Source: Achromobacter seleniivolatilans (GTDB lineage: Bacteria > Pseudomonadota > Gammaproteobacteria > Burkholderiales > Burkholderiaceae_B). Taken from it: DNA of 64,000 nt. The DNA lies in NCBI RefSeq assembly GCF_030864005.1, contig NZ_CP132976.1, positions 6,262,001 through 6,326,000 of the forward strand, written 5' to 3'. The notes under the pieces are model-generated. The model searched no databases, was not told the origin of the DNA, and saw only the letters and a list, made by a program, of their open reading frames with translations. Positions 17,802-25,547 of the stretch are shown here, piece by piece; positions within the stretch are counted from its first letter, which is position 1; each line of letters opens with the position of its first letter. A program made the translations under genes and the position numbers.

Positions 17802-18532
17802 TGATGCGGCTGGAATCCGTGCAGGTCAGCCCGGCCATGCGGCAGTCGCCCGCGCTGGCCGGCACGCTGGCAGACCAGGTGTATCAGCGGATCAAGGATG
17901 ATCTGTTCGATTTCCGCATGCTGCCGGGCGAGCGTTTCACCGAGGCGGATCTTGTGGTGCGACTGGGCGTCAGCCGCACACCGGTGCGGCTAGGCTTGGT
18001 CCGTCTGGAGCGTGAAGGTTTCGTACTCGCCAGACCGCGCAGCGGCTGGCAGGTGCGGCCATTTGATTTTGAGCGCTTTGAAGCGCTCTACGACGTGCGG
18101 GTGGTGTTGGAACAGGCCGCTGTGGATAAGCTGTGCTCGCTCGAAAATATGGACGAAGCGGGGATTCTTGGCGCGTTGAAAGACGTATGGCTGGTGCCCT
18201 TGCCGCAACGCATTCTGGATGGCCGGCTGGTGGCGCAGTTGGATGAAGCGTTTCATTGTTCGCTGGTGGCGGCGGCAGGCAACCCTGAAATGGCGCAGAT
18301 CCATCGCGACGTCACCGAAAAGATTCGGATCGTGCGGCGTCTGGATTTCACCAAGGATTTTCGCGTGGATGCGACTTACGAGGAGCACGCGGCCATTCTG
18401 CGCGCGGTGCTGGCGCGCCGCGCGGACGAAGCGCAGCGCATGCTGCGGTCCCACATCGAGATGAGCAAGGCCGAAGTCAGGAAGATCACGCTTCATATGC
18501 TGCATGAAGCGCGGGAGAACGGGGTGGGGTGA
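17801..18532 (+). CDS. GntR/FCD-family regulator of the urea operon
   Basis: A 243-residue DNA-binding protein: winged helix at about residues 25-90 ('TEADLVVRLGVSRTPVRLGL' recognition region) and an FCD ligand-binding domain in the C-terminal 140 residues. The ATG overlaps the urea carboxylase stop (ATGA), so it is co-translated with the enzymes. A candidate operator is the palindrome at 12279-12290 in front of the operon. It probably represses and senses urea, allophanate or a related metabolite, but the effector is unknown. Confidence 0.85.
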   Translation: MMRLESVQVSPAMRQSPALAGTLADQVYQRIKDDLFDFRMLPGERFTEADLVVRLGVSRTPVRLGLVRLEREGFVLARPRSGWQVRPFDFERFEALYDVRVVLEQAAVDKLCSLENMDEAGILGALKDVWLVPLPQRILDGRLVAQLDEAFHCSLVAAAGNPEMAQIHRDVTEKIRIVRRLDFTKDFRVDATYEEHAAILRAVLARRADEAQRMLRSHIEMSKAEVRKITLHMLHEARENGVG

Positions 18533-18571
18533 TGCGCGTTATGTCATCGGGCAATGCCGCGCGTCCTCCCG

Positions 18572-19387
18572 TCATCCCTGCAATTGCCTGTACACCTCTT
18601 GCGACACTCGTTGCAATTCATCCCGGCTGACCGCGCCAGACAGCGCGTAGCCAAATTGTCCTTCGACCCAATAAAACACCCGCACCGGCCCTTCCTGCGT
18701 GAACTGGAAGGCGGTCTGCCCGCCTGCGGCTTCGCGGGTCACGTACAGCGTCAGGCGCTGCCCATCTGGCGCGCCATACATGAATAGCGCCACTGGCCCG
18801 GCGCCGCCAGGCAGCAGGCGTCCGCCCACCAATTCATAACCGGCTTGCGACAACGATGGCGCGCGCACTGGCGCGCCCATGCGCTTGGTGAGCCAGGTCA
18901 CCAGCCCCTTTTCGTTATCGGCGCTGACTTCCACCGGGCGGCCCATGTCGGGCGCGTATACCGCATGTGCAATGGCTGCGCGCTGGGCATAGCCGCCTGC
19001 GGCGCGGTCCGGGCTTGCAGTGGCAAGCACGGTTTGCAAGTGCTGGGCGTCCATCGCGCCACGCGCCACCCAGGCAGCGCTGGCGCTGACGGCGGCCAGG
19101 GCGACGCTGGCGGCCAGCGCGCGCCAGGGCCAGTGACGCGCGGGAGCTTTAAGCGGCAAGCGCAGGGGCAAGGGCTCATCCAGCACCGGGTCCAGCAAGG
19201 CGTGCAGCGCGCGGCGCTGGGTCTGCCAATCGGTTACCCGTGTTTGATCCTGCGGATGCGCGGCAAGAAATGCGTCAACCTCAGCATGGCGCGCGGGCGG
19301 CAATTGCCCGTCGGCATACGCATGCAGATCGGCTTCGGTAATCGGGGTGCCCGCAGAGGGCACCGGATGAAGGTGTTTGTCGTTCAT
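18572..19387 (-). CDS. Membrane anti-sigma factor (zinc-finger-like N-terminus)
   Basis: A 271-residue protein with an N-terminal region like anti-sigma domains ('ITEADLHAYADGQLPPARHAEVDAFL'-like, about residues 16-45), one membrane helix near 90-110 and a periplasmic domain of about 160 residues. The HxxxCxxC zinc motif of classical ZAS proteins is not present, so it would be a zinc-free variant. It starts one base after the ECF sigma stop with no Shine-Dalgarno site, implying translational coupling. It should hold the sigma factor inactive until an envelope signal arrives. Confidence 0.8.
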   Translation of the reverse strand: MNDKHLHPVPSAGTPITEADLHAYADGQLPPARHAEVDAFLAAHPQDQTRVTDWQTQRRALHALLDPVLDEPLPLRLPLKAPARHWPWRALAASVALAAVSASAAWVARGAMDAQHLQTVLATASPDRAAGGYAQRAAIAHAVYAPDMGRPVEVSADNEKGLVTWLTKRMGAPVRAPSLSQAGYELVGGRLLPGGAGPVALFMYGAPDGQRLTLYVTREAAGGQTAFQFTQEGPVRVFYWVEGQFGYALSGAVSRDELQRVSQEVYRQLQG

Positions 19388-19388
19388 A

Positions 19389-19901
19389 TCATTTCACGCG
19401 ATGCAGCCGGCTGATGGTGTCGCGCCCCTGCATCAGCGCGCTCAGTTTTTCACGGGCGCGGGACAGACGCGACATTACCGTGCCGATTGGCACGGCAAGC
19501 ACTTGAGCGGTTTCCTGATAGGACAGGTCTTCCACGCAAATCAGCAACAGCACTTCCCGCTGCTCGGCCGGCAAGGCTTGCAGGCAACGGTCCAGATCGC
19601 GTACCTCCAGGTGATCGGTCTGCGTGGCGCGCACTGGCGCGTCGGGCAGGTCGCCCGGGGCGGTCTGATCCGCCCGCCGCTGAGTGGCGCGCATGCCATC
19701 GATGAAATGGTTATGCATGATGCCGAACATCCATGCTCGCAGTTCGCCGCGACGCTGCCAGCGGGAAAAGCGGCTCCAAGCGCGCTCCAGCGTGTCCTGC
19801 ACCAGGTCATCGGCCCGGTGCAGGTCTCCCGTCAGCCCGCGCGCATAGCGCCGCAGGCTGGGGATGCAGGCCAGGATCAGGGTTTCGTCTTCGGCGCGCA
19901 T
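19389..19901 (-). CDS. ECF-type RNA polymerase sigma factor
   Basis: A 170-residue sigma factor with region 2 (about residues 10-75, 'DLVQDTLERAWSRFSRW') and region 4 (about 110-160, 'LPAEQREVLLLICVEDLSYQETAQVL' with the helix-turn-helix 'AVPIGTVMSRLSRAREKL'). It sits between a small secreted protein and its probable anti-sigma factor on one strand. The target regulon likely includes its own operon through the GGAAT-N17-CGTC element at 20345-20370. Confidence 0.92.
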   Translation of the reverse strand: MRAEDETLILACIPSLRRYARGLTGDLHRADDLVQDTLERAWSRFSRWQRRGELRAWMFGIMHNHFIDGMRATQRRADQTAPGDLPDAPVRATQTDHLEVRDLDRCLQALPAEQREVLLLICVEDLSYQETAQVLAVPIGTVMSRLSRAREKLSALMQGRDTISRLHRVK

Positions 19902-19932
19902 GGATTAAGACGGATGAACTTGACGGTCCGTC

Positions 19933-20301
19933 TCAGGGCTTGATGACGTGCCAGACGTCCTTGAAGTTGTCGCCAGTCTTGTCGCCCGCCTTGGTGTCCT
20001 TGGCGTAGGTGTAGACAGGTTTGCCCTTGTAGGCCCATTGCTTGGAGCCGTCGTCACGGGTGATGACGGTCATGTCGCCCATGGGCTTGGCGTCAGCGGC
20101 GGCGGTAACAGGGGGCCAGATCTTGGCGCACTGATCATTGCAGGCGCTTTTGCCTCCGGCATCCTTGTCGAAGGTGTAGAGCGTCATGCCAGCACTATTG
20201 ACCAGGACGCCATCCTGGGTCTTGACGGCCTGGGCCTGGGCGCCAGCCGAGAACAATGCGGCGGAACCAAGTACCAGGGCGGTGGCGATGTAATTGCGCA
20301 T
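19933..20301 (-). CDS. Secreted COG4315-type repeat protein
   Basis: A 122-residue protein with a signal peptide (cleaved after about residue 24, AQA) and two Y-x-[FWY]-x2-D type repeats: 'LYTFDKDAGGKSACNDQCAKIWPP' region and 'VYTYAKDTKAGDKTG' region. COG4315 proteins are predicted exported or lipid-anchored proteins of unknown function, often encoded beside ECF sigma factors. A GAGG ribosome site lies seven bases before the ATG. The single CxxxC pair in the first repeat could form a disulfide. Confidence 0.85.
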   Translation of the reverse strand: MRNYIATALVLGSAALFSAGAQAQAVKTQDGVLVNSAGMTLYTFDKDAGGKSACNDQCAKIWPPVTAAADAKPMGDMTVITRDDGSKQWAYKGKPVYTYAKDTKAGDKTGDNFKDVWHVIKP

Positions 20302-20344
20302 GTTGTGCCTCGTAAGTAGGAAAGTTTGGGGACTGCCCTCTACA

Positions 20345-20371
20345 GACGCTGGCCCGGACGGGTTTATTCCC
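20345..20371 (-). promoter_or_regulatory. Candidate ECF-sigma promoter of the sigma/anti-sigma operon
   Basis: On the minus strand GGGAATAAA (20371 to 20363) is followed, after 17 bases counted from GGAAT, by CGTC (20348 to 20345). GGAA(C/T)-N16-17-CGTC/T is the usual form of ECF promoters. It lies about 44 bases before the ATG of the first operon gene. Confidence 0.5.
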
Positions 20372-20396
20372 GGCCGCGCAAATAAATCTGCACAGG

Positions 20397-20861
20397 TCAG
20401 CCGGCCGGCCGGACAGCGCCGGGTTCGTAACGCATCTCAAACTCCAGGTCGGTCTCCTCGACAGGGGTGAAGCCCAGCGACTCATAGAGTCTGCGGGCGG
20501 GGTTGCCTTTCAGCACACTCAGGGTGACCGGCGTGTCTTCCGCATCCGCCTGGCTCAGAACGTCAACAAGCAGGCGGCGCCCCAGCCCCTGGCCCTGGAA
20601 GGCGGGGTCGATCTGGATTTGTACGATGCGCCAGCCGGCCTGATCGCGATAGTGTTTGAACAGACCCGCGGGCCGGCCATCCAGCCAGACGATATGGGCG
20701 TCGTCAAAGTGGTAGCGGATGCGGTCCAGGTGGTGGTTGTCATCCAGCGGGGCGCCTGCGCGTTGCAGGTGCTCTTGCATGGTGGACTTGCGCAGCGCCA
20801 GGAGGAAAGGCAGATCGTCATCGGTGGCGGGTTGCAGCGCCAGGGTATGGGTCAGCGTCAT
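20397..20861 (-). CDS. GNAT-family N-acetyltransferase
   Basis: A 154-residue acetyltransferase with the acetyl-CoA motif A 'IDPAFQGQGLGRRLL' near residues 85-100 (Q/RxxGxG/A) and the C-terminal 'NPARRLYESLGFTPVEE' motif B. The start ATG overlaps the stop of the upstream LysR gene (ATGA), so the two are coupled. The substrate cannot be inferred. Confidence 0.85.
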   Translation of the reverse strand: MTLTHTLALQPATDDDLPFLLALRKSTMQEHLQRAGAPLDDNHHLDRIRYHFDDAHIVWLDGRPAGLFKHYRDQAGWRIVQIQIDPAFQGQGLGRRLLVDVLSQADAEDTPVTLSVLKGNPARRLYESLGFTPVEETDLEFEMRYEPGAVRPAG

Positions 20862-21796
20862 GAGGCGGAATCAGGGAGTCGGGCGGGTTTGCGTTTAGCC
20901 GTCTTGCCGGCTTGATGAATCAGGTTATAGAGCTGTTGCGCCGCGGGCGCCAGTGGCCGGCCGCGGCGCGCGATCAATCCCAGTGTCCGGGTCACCCGGG
21001 GGTGTTCGAGTTTGACGCTGGTCAAGGTGGCATGGCCCGCCAGCGGCATGGCTAATTGCGGCACTGCCGCAACGCCCAGGCCCGCTTCCACCAGGCCCAG
21101 CAGCGTCATGACGTGGCTGACTTCAAACGCGCTGACGGTGCGCTTGCCGCTTTTGGCCAGTGCATCGTCAATCAGCAGGCGGTTGCCGCTTTCCTTGGCG
21201 ACCGTCATGAAACGTTCTTGCGACAGGTCTTCCCAGGACACGCTGCGGCGGGTGGCCAGGGGATGGTCGCGGCGCACGGCCAGCACGAAGTCCTCGCGCA
21301 GCACCGCCTTGAAGTCCACATCTGGTTCCTGCGTGCCAACAAAGCTCACGCCAAAATCGGCGCGGCCGGTGACGACGCTGTTCAGAACGGTATTGGCGGT
21401 TTCGTCGATGATACGCACCCGGATGCGCGGGAAGCGTTCGCTGTAGTCGCGGATCACAGACGGCAAAAAGTAATAGGCCACCGACGGCACGCAAGCCACC
21501 GTCACCAGACCGCCGCGATGGGCCGCCAGATCTCCGATGCTGAGGACGGCGCGTTCCAACTCGTCGATGGCGCTGCGGGCGCGTTCCAGAAACACGCGCC
21601 CCACTTGCGTCAGGGCAACGCGCCGCGTGGTGCGTTCCAACAGACGGGCGCCCAGCAGGTTTTCCAGCTTGTCGATGCGGCGGCTGAGTGCGGGCTGCGA
21701 CAGGTGCAGATCTTCGGCGGCGGCGCGAAAGCTGGCGCGTTCCGCCACCGCCACAAAAGCCTGCAATTCCTGCAAATCGAAATTGATGCGCGCCAT
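20858..21796 (-). CDS. LysR-family regulator divergent from prpF-like gene
   Basis: A 312-residue LysR protein: winged helix at residues 1-65 ('LQAFVAVAERASFRAAAEDL', 'SQPALSRRIDKLENLLG') and a substrate-binding effector domain from about 90 to 295. The ATG at 21796 has a GGATGG site upstream; an alternative ATG lies four codons earlier. It is divergent from the PrpF-family gene with about 50 bases between starts, the usual arrangement for a LysR regulator and its target. Confidence 0.9.
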   Translation of the reverse strand: MARINFDLQELQAFVAVAERASFRAAAEDLHLSQPALSRRIDKLENLLGARLLERTTRRVALTQVGRVFLERARSAIDELERAVLSIGDLAAHRGGLVTVACVPSVAYYFLPSVIRDYSERFPRIRVRIIDETANTVLNSVVTGRADFGVSFVGTQEPDVDFKAVLREDFVLAVRRDHPLATRRSVSWEDLSQERFMTVAKESGNRLLIDDALAKSGKRTVSAFEVSHVMTLLGLVEAGLGVAAVPQLAMPLAGHATLTSVKLEHPRVTRTLGLIARRGRPLAPAAQQLYNLIHQAGKTAKRKPARLPDSAS

Positions 21797-21848
21797 GCAT
21801 GAATCCATCCGTAAGTTGCAATTCAAATAATAGCCCGGGCAACGCAGA

Positions 21849-23006
21849 ATGCAGCGCATGGAAACCGTAATCCCTTGCGTACTGATGCGCGGCGGCACGT
21901 CGCGCGGCCCGTTCTTTCTGGGCGACTGGCTGCCGGCCGACCCCGCCGAGCGAGACCGGCTGCTATTGCTTGCGATGGGATCGCCCCATGCGCTGCAAGT
22001 CGATGGCCTGGGCGGCGGCAACTCGCTGACCAGCAAGGTGGCCATCGTCTCGCGGCCGACACGTCCTGACTGCGATATCGACTACTTGTTTGCGCAGGTG
22101 TCGGTGGACCGGGCCACGGTGGACACGCGCCCCAACTGCGGCAACATGTTGTCGGGCGCCGCGCCATTCGCCATTGACGAAGGCCTGATCGCCGCCGGTA
22201 ACGGCGTCACCTCGGTGCGGGTGCATAACGTGAACACCGGCGCGGTCATTGAAGCCGTGGTGCAGACGCCGGGCGGCCGCCTGACTTACGAGGGCGATAC
22301 CCGCATTGATGGCGTGCCGGGCGCCGCGGCGCCTGTGCGCCTGAACTTTCTGGACGCCTGGGGCGCCGTGACCGGCAGCGTGTTTCCGACCGGCCACCGG
22401 CAGGAATGGGTGGATGGCATTGCGGTCACGCTGATCGATGCCGCCATGCCCATGGTGCTGATGCGAGCCGCCGACTTCGGCCTGACCGGCCAGGAAACGC
22501 CCGCGCAGCTGGATGGCAATGCTGGTTTGCTGGAGCGGATGGAGCGCATCCGCGTCGTGGCGGGCGCCCGCATGGGCCTGGGTGATGTGCGCAACAGCGT
22601 CATCCCCAAACCGGTGCTGTTGGCGCCCGGCAGTGCAACCCGGCACGCACCGCCATCCGCCGCCATGGCCATGCCCGCGCTGTCGGTGCAATCCCGCTAT
22701 TTCACGCCCCGCGCCTGTCACCGCGCCCATGCAGCCACGGGCGCGGTAGGCGTCGCCAGCGCTTTTCTCATGCCCGGCACAGTGGCCCATGACTGCGGGG
22801 GGCCTCCATTGCAGGCCGGCTATCGCACCGTGCGCATCGAGCATCCGTCAGGCGTCATGGAAATCGATGTGGACCTGGATGCCGCCAGCGGTGTGGTGCG
22901 CGCGGCGGGTTTGGTTCGCACGGCTCGCAAGATCATGCGGGGGCTGTTGTATGTGCCGGGCCACTACGCCGTGGCAGGCGTGATGCCGGTGCAGGCCGTG
23001 GCTTGA
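21849..23006 (+). CDS. PrpF-family isomerase, close to 4-oxalomesaconate tautomerase
   Basis: A protein of up to 385 residues (an ATG at 21858 is also possible) of the diaminopimelate-epimerase fold. Family motifs are 'MRGGTSRGPFFL', 'DGLGGGNSLTSKVAIV' and 'PNCGNMLSGAAPFAI', the last carrying the catalytic cysteine. PrpF isomerises 2-methylaconitate, and GalD tautomerises 4-oxalomesaconate in gallate breakdown; the SLTSKVAI and PNCGN segments look most like the GalD branch. No prpB, prpC, prpD or gallate genes are beside it. The neighbouring Bug receptor suggests a tricarboxylate-like substrate. Confidence 0.8.
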   Translation: MQRMETVIPCVLMRGGTSRGPFFLGDWLPADPAERDRLLLLAMGSPHALQVDGLGGGNSLTSKVAIVSRPTRPDCDIDYLFAQVSVDRATVDTRPNCGNMLSGAAPFAIDEGLIAAGNGVTSVRVHNVNTGAVIEAVVQTPGGRLTYEGDTRIDGVPGAAAPVRLNFLDAWGAVTGSVFPTGHRQEWVDGIAVTLIDAAMPMVLMRAADFGLTGQETPAQLDGNAGLLERMERIRVVAGARMGLGDVRNSVIPKPVLLAPGSATRHAPPSAAMAMPALSVQSRYFTPRACHRAHAATGAVGVASAFLMPGTVAHDCGGPPLQAGYRTVRIEHPSGVMEIDVDLDAASGVVRAAGLVRTARKIMRGLLYVPGHYAVAGVMPVQAVA

Positions 23007-23013
23007 TGTTCTG

Positions 23014-23048
23014 CCGATTCGGCGCATGCGCGGAATCGGTCTGTTTTG
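23014..23048 (+). terminator. Stem-loop terminator after the PrpF gene
   Basis: CCGATTCGGCGC and GCGCGGAATCGG form a 12-base stem with one mismatch and a minimal loop (23014-23039), followed by TCTGTTTTG. It starts eight bases after the stop codon. Confidence 0.6.
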
Positions 23049-23150
23049 TACATATGCCCAACGGATTCGGGCAGTGTTGGCTTTACCGTCAAAGCGGCCC
23101 GCAACGAAAGATCAAGAGGCCCGGCGTCCTATCACTACTGGAGACAAATC

Positions 23151-24122
23151 ATGAAATTCCACCCTGTCACAACGGCTTGCGCCACCGCGCTGATGCTCGC
23201 CCTGGCCGCCAACGGGGCGCAGGCCGCTTATCCCGAACGTGCCATCACGCTGGTCGTGCCAACCGCCGCAGGCGGCGGCAACGATGTGCTGGCGCGCGTG
23301 GTCGGGCAGAAGGTGGGCGAATTGCTGGGGCAGACCATCATCGTCGTGAACAAACCCGGCGCCCAAGGCGCCATCGCGTCGGACTATGTTGCGCGTCAAC
23401 CGGCTGACGGGTACACGCTGATGCTGGGGTACATCGGCACGCACGGCATCAATCCGGCTTTGCAAAAGCTGAACTACGACCCCGTCAAAGACTTCACGCC
23501 GATTGGCATGGTGGCTGATTCGCCCACCATCATGGTCGTGTCGACCCGCATCCCTGTTCGTGATGTGGCGGGCTTGGTGCAATACAGCCGCGACCATCCC
23601 GACACGCTCAGTTTCGCCTCTGCCGGTCCGGGCACTGCGCCTGCGGTCGCGGGCGAACTCTTCAATCAGGCGACCGGCGCGCGTATGCTGGACGTGCCGT
23701 ATAAGGGGTCTGCACCCGCCCTGACGGATACGTTGGGGGGCGTGACCCAAGTCATGTTTCCCAGCCTGTTCAGCGTGTATCCGCATCTGAAGTCCGGCTT
23801 GATCAAGGCCTTGGCGGTGGCGGGTTCCACCCGGTCGGCGGTGCTGCCCGACTTGCCGACATTGACCGAAGCCGGCGTTACCGGCGTGGACGTGCCGCAG
23901 TGGTACGCCATCTTCGCGCCCGCAAAGGCTGACCCTGCGGTAGTCAGCACCTTGAATCGTGCGTTGAACCAGGCGCTGACGGACCCAGCTGTCGCCAGGA
24001 AGATTGGCGAACAAGGGGCTGAAGTCCGCACCAGCACTCCGGCTGAACTGGGCACGTTCGTGGAAAGTGAAGCCGTACGCTGGAAGCAACTGGCAGCCAG
24101 CCGGAAGTTGGCGGTGCGGTAG
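23151..24122 (+). CDS. Bug/TctC-type tripartite tricarboxylate transporter receptor
   Basis: A 323-residue periplasmic binding protein with signal peptide (about residues 1-25, AQA), then 'YPERAITLVVPTAAGGGNDVLARVV', the start typical of Bug proteins. The ATG at 23151 has GGAGA upstream. No TctA/TctB membrane genes are adjacent, as is usual for the large orphan Bug families of Alcaligenaceae. It likely captures an organic acid related to the PrpF substrate, but a hairpin terminator separates the two genes. Confidence 0.92.
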   Translation: MKFHPVTTACATALMLALAANGAQAAYPERAITLVVPTAAGGGNDVLARVVGQKVGELLGQTIIVVNKPGAQGAIASDYVARQPADGYTLMLGYIGTHGINPALQKLNYDPVKDFTPIGMVADSPTIMVVSTRIPVRDVAGLVQYSRDHPDTLSFASAGPGTAPAVAGELFNQATGARMLDVPYKGSAPALTDTLGGVTQVMFPSLFSVYPHLKSGLIKALAVAGSTRSAVLPDLPTLTEAGVTGVDVPQWYAIFAPAKADPAVVSTLNRALNQALTDPAVARKIGEQGAEVRTSTPAELGTFVESEAVRWKQLAASRKLAVR

Positions 24123-24136
24123 TTGTTGCTTGTGGA

Positions 24137-24168
24137 AAGGGCTGCGCGGGGGGGGGCGCGTAGCCCTT
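24137..24168. terminator. Stem-loop between convergent genes
   Basis: AAGGGCTGCGCG and CGCGTAGCCCTT pair with one mismatch around a G-run loop. It fills the gap between convergent stops at 24122 and 24168. It lacks a good T-run on either strand, so a bidirectional terminator is only probable. Confidence 0.4.
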
Positions 24169-25547
24169 CACCCCATCGGCAACACCCCTAGAGGTGTGTC
24201 ATCAAAATTCTTCAAATTAGGAAAGACCAGCCTCAGTTCCTCACGGCCTGCTCCGAACCACGCGCCTAGCGATGCGCCCAGCTGGTCTACCGCCATCGTT
24301 GGCAGCAGGCGGCCGTTGTCGACGAAACCTGGGCCGTCCCGTGCTATTTCGGGATGCGTGCCGTAATACCGGCCGCCCTTGACGGCACCGCCCAGCACAA
24401 ACTGGTGCGAACCCCAGCCGTGGTCCGAGCCGTTGCCGTTGGACCCCAGCGTGCGTCCGAATTCGGATGCGGTGAATGTCGTGACTTGTTCTGCAACACC
24501 CATTGCCGATAGCGCCTGCTGAAACGCCGCCAACGACTGGCCCAGTTCCCGCAACAGAGCAGGGTGCGTATCGTTCAGACCCGTATGGTTGTCATAGCCG
24601 TTCTGCGACACAAAGAACACCTGACGGCGCGCGCCCAGGTCCTGGCGGGCGCCGATGATGCGCGCCACGATCTTTAACTGCTGCGCCAAAGGAGATTCAA
24701 AATTGCCCGGCACGGTCACGTTGGCCAAGGCGGCGCGCAGGCGCGTGTCGGCATCGATGGACTGCGCGGCAATACGCGACATCTCTCGTTCCATCAAATG
24801 TTCTCTGGGCTGCGTGATCAGTTGGCGCAGCAGTTCCGTGCATGCGCTAGATCCGTACATGTCGCGATACAGCATATCGATCCGCGTGGACCCGCTGATT
24901 CCCACCCGATACCCCGCCACCTTGCGCCCGGCCAGCAACACGGTGCTGCCCCCTGCCGTGATGCCGGAAAACGTGCGCTGGGTGTTGGCGCTGGCGAACA
25001 GGTCGGTCAGCCTTCCAGCCCAACCGGATGACGCGCCTTCGGGCGCCAATGCCTGCCAATATGACTGCTGGTCGTTGTGTGAAAACAGCTTGGGCGGCAA
25101 CGGAACGCGGGCGCTGATGTAGTCGGCCTTTGATGTGGGCACGACCAATGGCCCCACATTCAGCAGCACAGCCATCTGGCCGTTTTCGTATAGTGGCGCA
25201 AGCGGCGCCAGCGCGGGCGCCAGTGCGAATTGCGCGCCGTCTGCTGCTGCGGCCCGGCCGCGCAACGCCGTGGCGCGCAAGGCATCACGAGGCAAGGCGA
25301 TATCGCTGCGGGCCGCTGCGTACGCCCGGTATGCCGGAGCGTCAAACGGCGTCAAGGTGTTGTAGGGGTCGTTGCCGCCGTACAGAAACACGCAGACCAG
25401 CGCTTTGTATGAAGGCGGCGCAGACTGCGCGGCGGCTGCGCCCAGCGCCGCCAGGTTGACGGCAAGCGGCGCAGCCAGGCCGGTGGCTCCCAGCGCGCAG
25501 GCGCGCTGCAAGAAGGCGCGGCGTTCGGCGTCATGGGATCTCGTCAT
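24168..25547 (-). CDS. DUF1501 exported protein (Tat signal)
   Basis: A 459-residue protein of the DUF1501 family, related to alkaline-phosphatase-fold sulfatases. The N-terminus has a twin-arginine-like signal (ERRAFLQRACALGATGLAAP, residues 8-27) and the family motif 'VCVFLYGGNDPYNT' near 50-65; later 'FTASEFGRTLGSNGNGSDHGWGSHQFV' holds conserved metal-ligand-like D/H residues. Function is unknown. Its start overlaps the stop of the DUF1800 gene (ATGA), and the two families are found together in many bacteria. Confidence 0.88.
   Translation of the reverse strand: MTRSHDAERRAFLQRACALGATGLAAPLAVNLAALGAAAAQSAPPSYKALVCVFLYGGNDPYNTLTPFDAPAYRAYAAARSDIALPRDALRATALRGRAAAADGAQFALAPALAPLAPLYENGQMAVLLNVGPLVVPTSKADYISARVPLPPKLFSHNDQQSYWQALAPEGASSGWAGRLTDLFASANTQRTFSGITAGGSTVLLAGRKVAGYRVGISGSTRIDMLYRDMYGSSACTELLRQLITQPREHLMEREMSRIAAQSIDADTRLRAALANVTVPGNFESPLAQQLKIVARIIGARQDLGARRQVFFVSQNGYDNHTGLNDTHPALLRELGQSLAAFQQALSAMGVAEQVTTFTASEFGRTLGSNGNGSDHGWGSHQFVLGGAVKGGRYYGTHPEIARDGPGFVDNGRLLPTMAVDQLGASLGAWFGAGREELRLVFPNLKNFDDTPLGVLPMG

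Noticed and set aside
21797..21848. LysR box between LysR and PrpF genes
   Set aside because: TTG-N5-CAA is present but does not fit T-N11-A, so I did not list it as a site.
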